Below are positions 8,775-12,793 of a stretch of DNA of 12,793 nucleotides, piece by piece (within the stretch, counting starts at the first letter, position 1; each line of letters begins with the position of its first letter). A model generated the notes under the pieces. It saw nothing but the letters and a program-made list of their open reading frames with translations, was not told where the DNA came from and did not search any database. The translations under genes were made by a program, and so were the position numbers. The stretch comes from Comamonas sp. lk (GTDB taxonomy: Bacteria; Pseudomonadota; Gammaproteobacteria; Burkholderiales; Burkholderiaceae_C), in assembly GCA_945898105.1 (NCBI GenBank), contig CAMDHL010000038.1, positions 1-12,793 of the forward strand. Reading direction: 5' to 3'.

Positions 8775-10364
8775 ATGGCAAACCGCATACTTCTTGTGAC
8801 TTTGAACGCCAAATACATGCACGCCTCGCTGGGGTTGCGTTATTTGCAGGCCAATATGCGGCGTTACGGCGGAGACGACTTGTCTTTGTGCACCACCATG
8901 CACGAGTTCACGATTCACAGTCCACTTAGTAGCGTTGCCCAAACATTGATCGCTGCATGTGGAGAGCCCCATCCTAGCTCGGTGCACATCATTGGCTTTG
9001 GCGTATACATCTGGAACGTTGAACAGACCCTTGCCGTGATGCTTTTGCTCCGCGAACGCAGGCCCGATATCCGCCTAGTACTGGGCGGACCGGAAGTGAG
9101 TCATGAATGGGAGCGTCAAAGTATTGTGAACTGCGCGGACTTCCTGATTACAGGGTGGGGTGACTTAAGTTTTCCGCGCCTTTGTCGTGCGCTGGTGCAC
9201 GGACCACGGCCCCTCATGAAGGTCATCGCGGGGGAACAACCGCCATTGTCTGAATTAGATTTCCCCTACGACGCCTACAGCGCGGAAGACTTGGCGCATC
9301 GGGTAATTTATGTTGAAGCCTCTCGTGGATGCCCGTTTAAATGCGCCTTCTGCCTGAGTGCCTTGGACAAAACGGCATGGGCTTTTGAGCTCGAGCCCTT
9401 TCTTGAACATTTGAGGTCATTGCATATGCGCGGCGCGCGCACCTTCAAGTTTGTAGATCGGACTTTTAACCTCAAGGTGGAGACTTCGGTGCGGATTCTG
9501 GAGTTTTTCCTCGATCTAATCGCGCAGAACCCATCGGAAAACCTTTTTGTTCACTTTGAACTGATACCCGACCATTTGCCCGAAAGCCTCAAATCGCGCA
9601 TAGCACGCTTCCCAGCGGGTAGTTTGCAATTCGAAATTGGGATACAAAGCCTCAATCCGAAGGTGCAAAAAGCTATTTCTCGGCGTCAAGATACGGCCAA
9701 AGCGCAGGCCAATGTTCAATGGCTGGTGGCGCACAGTAAGGCCCACTTGCATACCGACCTAATATTTGGCCTGCCGGGGGAAAGTTGGGAAAGCTTTGCC
9801 GCTGGATTTGACATGCTGTGGTCTTGGCGGCCGCATGAAATCCAACTTGGCTTACTCAAGCGATTGCGGGGGACGCCCTTGGCACTCACAGCCGGCCAGG
9901 CTATGGTCTTTCTGGACCTGCCTCCCTATAGCGTCGTGCAAACCGATGTGCTCACGCGCGACCAAGTCGATTGTTTCGTCCGCTTTTCGCGCTATTGGGA
10001 TTTGGTCGCTAATTCGGGTAGGTTCACTCGAACCCTTCCCTTAGTTTTGGCTGGTAACTCCGCCTTTGCTGGATTTGCCCGTTTTGCGGATTGGTTGTGG
10101 CACCGATCTGGGCGCACAAGCGGCATAACGCCTGAAATGCTAGTAGACGCCTTGTATGACTTTCTCACGGAGTCATGCGGACTAGAAGCCTTCCAAGTGC
10201 GAGCCGCCTTGTTGGCGGACTACCGGGCCAGTGGCGCGCGGGCAAAGCCGCATGCCTTGAGCTTCGAACTAACGCGTGCCAAATCGGCACAATCGGTATC
10301 TAAAGAGTCGACCAGCAAGCTTAGCGCGCGACAGAATCGCCATCTAGCCGGTCTGGTCCCTTAG
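8775..10364 (+). CDS. B12-binding-domain radical SAM protein with DUF4080-type C-terminus, 529 residues
   Basis: This is predicted to be a cobalamin- and [4Fe-4S]-dependent radical S-adenosylmethionine enzyme; the substrate is unknown. Residues ~1-150 form a Rossmann-like B12-binding domain (first strand ILLVTLN, later RLVLGGPEVSHEW and FLITGWGD). The usual DxHxxG is not intact, but H16 in KYMHASLG occupies the equivalent place. The radical SAM domain follows, with the cluster motif CPFKCAFC (C186, C190, C193) introduced by VIYVEASRG, then KFVDRTFN, FEIGIQSLN and HTDLIFGLPGE. Residues ~370-500 contain RYWDLVANSGRF, typical of DUF4080. The C-terminal ~30 residues are Ser/Lys-rich and look unstructured. 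The protein has no signal peptide or membrane segment and should be cytoplasmic. The creatininase-family gene starts nine bases after the stop, suggesting an operon. Family assignment is firm; the reaction is not known. Confidence 0.93.
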   Translation: MANRILLVTLNAKYMHASLGLRYLQANMRRYGGDDLSLCTTMHEFTIHSPLSSVAQTLIAACGEPHPSSVHIIGFGVYIWNVEQTLAVMLLLRERRPDIRLVLGGPEVSHEWERQSIVNCADFLITGWGDLSFPRLCRALVHGPRPLMKVIAGEQPPLSELDFPYDAYSAEDLAHRVIYVEASRGCPFKCAFCLSALDKTAWAFELEPFLEHLRSLHMRGARTFKFVDRTFNLKVETSVRILEFFLDLIAQNPSENLFVHFELIPDHLPESLKSRIARFPAGSLQFEIGIQSLNPKVQKAISRRQDTAKAQANVQWLVAHSKAHLHTDLIFGLPGESWESFAAGFDMLWSWRPHEIQLGLLKRLRGTPLALTAGQAMVFLDLPPYSVVQTDVLTRDQVDCFVRFSRYWDLVANSGRFTRTLPLVLAGNSAFAGFARFADWLWHRSGRTSGITPEMLVDALYDFLTESCGLEAFQVRAALLADYRASGARAKPHALSFELTRAKSAQSVSKESTSKLSARQNRHLAGLVP

Positions 10365-10373
10365 CTTATAGCC

Positions 10374-11240
10374 ATGAAAGAGCCCACCATGCCGTCCCGT
10401 CCCGTTCATCCATCGCGATTTTGGGCTGACTGTCCAAGCACGCACTTCCAGTCTTTAATCGCCAGCGGCAGGGCCAAAGACGTCGTCGCAGTGCTTCCGG
10501 TTGCGGCCACAGAACAACATGGGCCGCATTTGCCGCTGAATGTGGACACGGCGATTGTGGATGGGGTGATTCGCGCCGCGCTAGACCATTTGCCTAGCGG
10601 TTCTCAGGCATTGTTTTTACCTACCCAGGCTATCGGGTTTAGCCCTGAACACGCCGCTTTTCCAGGTACCTTAACCCTCAAGGCTGAAACAGTCTTACAC
10701 CTTTGGACCGAACTGGCTGAATGCGTTGCTGCAGCAGGGATTCGTAAATTCATGATTTTTAATGCCCATGGAGGGCAATCTAATTTCATGGATATTGTTG
10801 CCCGTGATTTGCGCGCCCGTTTGGGCATGATGGCATTTAGCGTCAACTGGTATGCCATGCCTTTGTTGGGCGTGCAGGGAGAGGACGTGAATGCCTTGCT
10901 GGACGCGAAAGAGCATCGTTTTGGAATCCATGCGGGGCAAATGGAGACGTCGTTGATGTTGGCACTGGCCCCTGATTTGGTGGACATGTCGGTCGCATCC
11001 GACTTCGAATCCAGCGCCCAATCGCGGGCCCGGGACTACGAAATTTTGGGTAATGGAAAGTCAGCCAAATTCGCCTGGCAAATTCAGGACTACAACGAGA
11101 ATGGCGCAGTGGGCAATGCGGCTGCGGCTACTGCCCAATTGGGGCAGGCCGCTCTCGAGGCCGCTGGTCGGGCACTAGTCCGCTTGCTCGGCGAAATAGA
11201 GCAACTTCCGCTCAGCACACTAGTTGATCGTTCAACATAG
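10374..11240 (+). CDS. Creatininase-family metal-dependent amidohydrolase, 288 residues
   Basis: The family includes creatininase, the formamide hydrolase ArfB and the mycofactocin peptidase MftE, all hydrolysing amide-type bonds with divalent metals. Conserved pieces appear in order: LPVAATEQHGPHLPLNVDT (E47, H49 and D58 fit the metal-ligand positions), IGFSPEHAAFPGTLTL, FNAHGGQ (H132; the last residue is usually Asn) and HAGQMETSLML (H186, E191). The NAHGG form is closer to the general HGG branch than to true creatininase, which has HYE. Length is slightly above the usual 240-270 residues because of N- and C-terminal extensions. Two starts are possible: the ATG at 10374, with no ribosome binding site, or the ATG at 10389, which has AAAGAG six bases upstream and may be better. 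The gene lies nine bases after the radical SAM gene, so the two products probably act in one pathway. The substrate cannot be deduced. Confidence 0.9.
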   Translation: MKEPTMPSRPVHPSRFWADCPSTHFQSLIASGRAKDVVAVLPVAATEQHGPHLPLNVDTAIVDGVIRAALDHLPSGSQALFLPTQAIGFSPEHAAFPGTLTLKAETVLHLWTELAECVAAAGIRKFMIFNAHGGQSNFMDIVARDLRARLGMMAFSVNWYAMPLLGVQGEDVNALLDAKEHRFGIHAGQMETSLMLALAPDLVDMSVASDFESSAQSRARDYEILGNGKSAKFAWQIQDYNENGAVGNAAAATAQLGQAALEAAGRALVRLLGEIEQLPLSTLVDRST

Positions 11241-11300
11241 CTGTCTGTTACGGGTTGGGTTTGTTACTCAGGAGCGGGTGCCCAGACCCCTCAAAGACGC

Positions 11301-11969
11301 TTAGGCGTAGGTCTCCAACTTTGCGTAAGCGGGATCATCAAGGTGGGGCAGGTTGTTATAGCTCACCAACATGTGTCGCTTGGGAGTAAATGCAAACTGG
11401 GTGATAGACGTGTTGCGGATGCGGAAGTTCAGTTCTATGGTTGTTTCAGGGTCTGTACCAAGTAAATTTCCTACTGCGGTTGAGATTGGGCCACCGCTGC
11501 TGACAATCAAAACGTCACCGGAGTAAGTATTTTTGACATGATTAAGCGCATCTACGATGCCTTGTACAAAGTCAGGGTATTGAGGCATGCCAGTTGGCTT
11601 GCTTGCCCCCGCCATCCACTGTTTCAACCCATCCCTTAGCAGCCGGAAATGATGCCTGTAGCGCTCGGGCGTATCGGGCTTGTCCAAAGGCCCTGGGTGA
11701 ATGGCTCTGACCACTGCCTCGCTATCGTATTCATCCAGACCCGCCCATATTTGCGGTTGATGCGCAAACTGAGCTTCTTTTGCAAGAGCTTCCCAGGTCT
11801 GAGCATGGCGACGCAGTCGGCCTGTCAAGACCGCCTCAAAGGACAGGCTTTTCTTCTTGAAATAGGCTCCCAGTAGGGCGCTTTGTTGGGCTCCGACTGC
11901 GCTCAAATTGTCATAGTCCGCAGCCCCGAAAGAGGCCTGCCCATGTCGCACCAAATAAAGATTTCCCAT
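11301..11969 (-). CDS. Histidine phosphatase (phosphoglycerate mutase-like) family protein, 222 residues
   Basis: This is a cytoplasmic protein of the histidine phosphatase superfamily, whose members transfer phosphate through a catalytic His. The N-terminus MGNLYLVRHGQASFG carries the signature RHG (H9), which fixes the start. GRLRRHAQTWE (residues 50-60) matches the second Arg-containing motif, and E80 in LDEYD fits the acid position. The second catalytic His, normally in a V-S-H-G-G-type motif, is replaced: the sequence is VLIVSSGGPIS, with S158 at that position. I recall related proteobacterial proteins with SGG here, so this may be a subfamily trait rather than decay, and phosphatase activity is uncertain. 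The C-terminal ~45 residues (NFRIRNTSITQF to the end) match the domain's last strands. The gene converges on the creatininase gene with 60 bases between stops, and its start faces the rRNA operon. No Shine-Dalgarno is evident. Confidence 0.87.
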   Translation of the reverse strand: MGNLYLVRHGQASFGAADYDNLSAVGAQQSALLGAYFKKKSLSFEAVLTGRLRRHAQTWEALAKEAQFAHQPQIWAGLDEYDSEAVVRAIHPGPLDKPDTPERYRHHFRLLRDGLKQWMAGASKPTGMPQYPDFVQGIVDALNHVKNTYSGDVLIVSSGGPISTAVGNLLGTDPETTIELNFRIRNTSITQFAFTPKRHMLVSYNNLPHLDDPAYAKLETYA

Positions 11970-12023
11970 GGAAGTATTTAATCTGACTGTAGACCCGTGT
12001 CTTGTCAGCCGGGTGACAGCGCA

Positions 12024-12040
12024 GGTAGGTGCCGCCTACC
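12024..12040. repeat. Inverted repeat, 6-bp stem
   Basis: GGTAGG pairs perfectly with CCTACC around the five-base loop TGCCG. There is no T-tract in either direction, so it is not a standard intrinsic terminator. It lies between the divergent histidine phosphatase and rRNA transcription units. Function is unknown; it could be a protein-binding site or chance. Confidence 0.4.
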
Positions 12041-12087
12041 GGTCTTTGCCTCTTGGCTTGAATCCTCTCGGGTGGCGGCCGCGTGGG

Positions 12088-12112
12088 CTGCCGTGCTTAG
12101 GCAGAACGGCAG
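12088..12112. repeat. Inverted repeat, 7-bp stem
   Basis: CTGCCGT pairs perfectly with ACGGCAG around an 11-base loop that can itself form a small TGC/GCA pairing in an alternative fold. No run of T follows on either strand. It is the strongest palindrome in the spacer before the rRNA promoters, but its role cannot be read from the sequence. Confidence 0.4.
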
Positions 12113-12302
12113 GTGTATCGGCGTCTAGCCCAGCACTCGCCCCGAATACTGTCCCTATTCAGCCATGTGAGCGGAGGGGAAGTACCGCCGAAAAGGATTT
12201 CAGCCTCCTCGCCCCCCAAGTTTGTCATTGGCGGAGTGTCCCAACTAGATGTCTTTCCTCTCCAGCACCTCAAATCAGCGAAACTTCTACCTGACCGAAA
12301 AA

Positions 12303-12330
12303 AACTGTGTCATAATCGAAGGCTTCGGTG
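12303..12330 (+). promoter_or_regulatory. Putative upstream rRNA promoter (28-bp repeat copy 1)
   Basis: This segment contains an extended -10 element, TGT followed by CATAAT (hexamer 12311-12316, five of six consensus bases), then the GC-containing GGCTTCG where the discriminator and start site would be. It matches copy 2 at 12409-12436 in 22 of 28 positions. A -35 hexamer at proper spacing is not clear; CTGACC at 12291-12296 is only 14 bases from the -10. The repeated architecture and position before the 16S gene support a promoter. Confidence 0.6.
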
Positions 12331-12373
12331 GAAACGCCAAAGGGTCGGAGTGAAAAGAAAAGCAGGTAACTGC

Positions 12374-12392
12374 AAAAAATTTTTCAAATTTC
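12374..12392 (+). promoter_or_regulatory. A/T-rich UP-like element of the downstream rRNA promoter
   Basis: A run of A followed by T, then CAAATTT, falls at about -37 to -55 relative to the start site expected for the promoter at 12409-12436. That is where the RNA polymerase alpha subunit binds UP elements in rRNA promoters. The assignment is by position and composition only. Confidence 0.45.
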
Positions 12393-12408
12393 GGCGGGTG
12401 CAGTAAAT

Positions 12409-12436
12409 AACTGTGCTATAGTAGAGGGCTTCGCTG
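12409..12436 (+). promoter_or_regulatory. Putative main rRNA promoter (28-bp repeat copy 2)
   Basis: An extended -10 element, TGC followed by TATAGT (hexamer 12417-12422, five of six consensus bases), lies 230 bases before the mature 16S end, followed by AGAGGGCTTCG. A UP-like A/T tract lies just upstream. No good -35 hexamer is seen, which the extended -10 and UP tract could offset. The leader downstream carries antitermination-like signals, as expected for an rRNA transcript. Confidence 0.65.
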
Positions 12437-12454
12437 ATCGCAGCAAGTCAAAAA

Positions 12455-12470
12455 GGCAAGTTAAATTGCC
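12455..12470 (+). promoter_or_regulatory. boxB-like hairpin of the rRNA leader
   Basis: GGCAA pairs with TTGCC around the six-base loop GTTAAA. It lies four bases before the boxA-like sequence, matching the boxB-boxA order of rRNA antitermination leaders. The order and spacing support the call; the stem is only five pairs. Confidence 0.55.
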
Positions 12471-12473
12471 AAG

Positions 12474-12486
12474 GTTCATTAAAAAC
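12474..12486 (+). promoter_or_regulatory. boxA-like antitermination site
   Basis: GTTCATTAAAAAC resembles the boxA elements (C-T-T-T-A-A type) bound by NusB-NusE on rRNA leaders, and is followed by ACAGCCGATAAGCGTGGGCG, which I recall as typical of Burkholderiales rRNA leaders. It differs from the usual core by A in place of the first T after C. Confidence 0.6.
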
Positions 12487-12524
12487 TTACAGCCGATAAG
12501 CGTGGGCGTTTGAAGGCGATTGCC

Positions 12525-12555
12525 AAGTTCTTTGGAACTTAGCTTTAATTAGCTA
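12525..12555 (+). other. Two adjacent hairpins in the rRNA leader
   Basis: AAGTTC (12525-12530) pairs with GAACTT (12535-12540) across the four-base loop TTTG. Next to it, TAGCT (12540-12544) pairs with AGCTA (12551-12555) across TTAATT. They share one base and so would be nearly stacked. They are likely part of the folded leader removed during 16S processing; there is no evidence for a separate RNA. Confidence 0.45.
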
Positions 12556-12624
12556 ACAAACGCTCATGAAGTAATAGATGTGGAAATCAGAGATGAAATT
12601 CACGTCGATTCCAATTTATGAGTG

Positions 12625-12638
12625 GCGTCGAAAGACGC
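12625..12638 (+). other. GAAA-tetraloop hairpin just before 16S rRNA
   Basis: GCGTC pairs with GACGC, closed by the stable GNRA loop GAAA. It ends about 14 bases before the mature 16S 5' end and could shape processing of the precursor. The fold is clear from the sequence; the role is inference. Confidence 0.55.
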
Positions 12639-12652
12639 AAAAATTCAAGATC

Positions 12653-12793
12653 GAACTATAGAGTTTGATCCTGGCTCAGATTGAACGCTGGCGGCATGCC
12701 TTACACATGCAAGTCGAACGGCAGCACGGGAGCAATCCTGGTGGCGAGTGGCGAACGGGTGAGTAATATATCGGAACGTGCCCAGTCGTGGGG
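12653..12793 (+). rRNA. rrs: 16S ribosomal RNA, 5' end (continues beyond window)
   Basis: The universal start AGAGTTTGATCCTGGCTCAG (positions 8-27 in E. coli numbering) begins at 12660, which puts the mature 5' end near 12653. It continues with ATTGAACGCTGGCGGCATGC, CTTACACATGCAAGTCGAAC and GGCGAACGGGTGAGTAATAT, all conserved 16S segments. CCTTACACATGC together with GGAACGTGCCCAGTCGTGGGG points to a betaproteobacterium of the Burkholderiales, probably near Comamonadaceae. About 141 bases are inside the window. Confidence 0.98.

Larger units (their letters stand above)
11970..12302. other. Non-coding stretch upstream of the rRNA promoters
   Basis: These 333 bases separate the histidine phosphatase gene from the first putative rRNA promoter. 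Open frames cross the region (for example from 11968 and from 12113), but their translations are low-complexity, Pro/Ser/Arg-rich, match no family I know, and the second runs straight through the rRNA promoters. Two hairpins (12024-12040 and 12088-12112) are the only structure I see. No tRNA or other RNA gene is recognisable. Confidence 0.6.

Noticed and set aside
10365..10373. Search for a small precursor-peptide gene next to the radical SAM gene
   Set aside because: The 9-, 17- and 60-base gaps are too short and no short frame with a ribosome binding site and peptide-like leader was seen.
11241..11300. Possible bidirectional terminator between the convergent creatininase and phosphatase genes
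   Set aside because: Only a four-base GGGT/ACCC pairing and no T-tract on either strand.
11973..12008. Possible minus-strand promoter for the phosphatase gene (CTGACA, 17 bases, CAGATT)
   Set aside because: The -10 matches only three of six bases and would leave a leader of about four bases, so it is not convincing.
11968..12294. Open frame of 108 codons overlapping the phosphatase start
   Set aside because: The translation is Pro/Ser-rich with no domain pattern and the region behaves as spacer between divergent units.
12113..12406. Open frame of 97 codons on the plus strand
   Set aside because: It runs through the rRNA promoter repeats, has low-complexity basic translation, no ribosome binding site and no recognisable family.

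Overview
The window looks like ordinary chromosome from a betaproteobacterium of the order Burkholderiales. Two things point there: the last ~140 bases are the 5' end of a 16S rRNA gene whose sequence and leader resemble the Comamonadaceae type (from memory, not from a search), and the left end carries the twitching-motility chemosensory pair PilJ-PilL in the order usual for this group. There are no insertion sequences, integrase genes, CRISPR arrays or tRNA genes, and nothing looks phage-like.

Layout. Bases 1-751 hold the C-terminal signalling part of a PilJ-type methyl-accepting protein, cut by the left edge. Bases 799-6126 hold a 1775-residue CheA-type hybrid kinase (PilL/ChpA) with several Hpt or degenerate Hpt modules, a CheA kinase core, a CheW-like domain and a C-terminal receiver. 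A DsbD/ScsB-type transmembrane thiol-disulfide reductase (6123-8351, minus) converges on it, and the two stop codons overlap within TTAA. Upstream of dsbD on the same strand is a small DUF167 (YggU/UPF0235) protein (8449-8757, minus). Only 17 bases separate it from a divergent, tightly spaced pair on the plus strand: a B12-binding radical SAM protein with a DUF4080-type C-terminus (8775-10364) and a creatininase-family metal-dependent amidohydrolase (10374-11240). A histidine-phosphatase-family protein (11301-11969, minus) follows. It keeps the RHG motif but has Ser where the second catalytic His is expected.

The 683 bases from 11970 to 12652 contain no convincing gene. They hold two unexplained hairpins, two copies of a 28-bp repeat that each carry an extended -10 promoter element, an A/T-rich UP-like tract, a boxB/boxA-like antitermination leader and several leader hairpins. 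The 16S rRNA gene begins at about 12653.

How the genes fit together. PilJ and PilL would be receptor and kinase of the Pil-Chp system controlling type IV pili. The radical SAM and creatininase genes look like a two-gene operon with an unknown substrate. They are the best candidate here for an undescribed pathway, but there is no room for a dedicated precursor-peptide gene between them. The rest is housekeeping: periplasmic redox, a small DUF167 protein and rRNA. I do not see strong evidence for a wholly new system.
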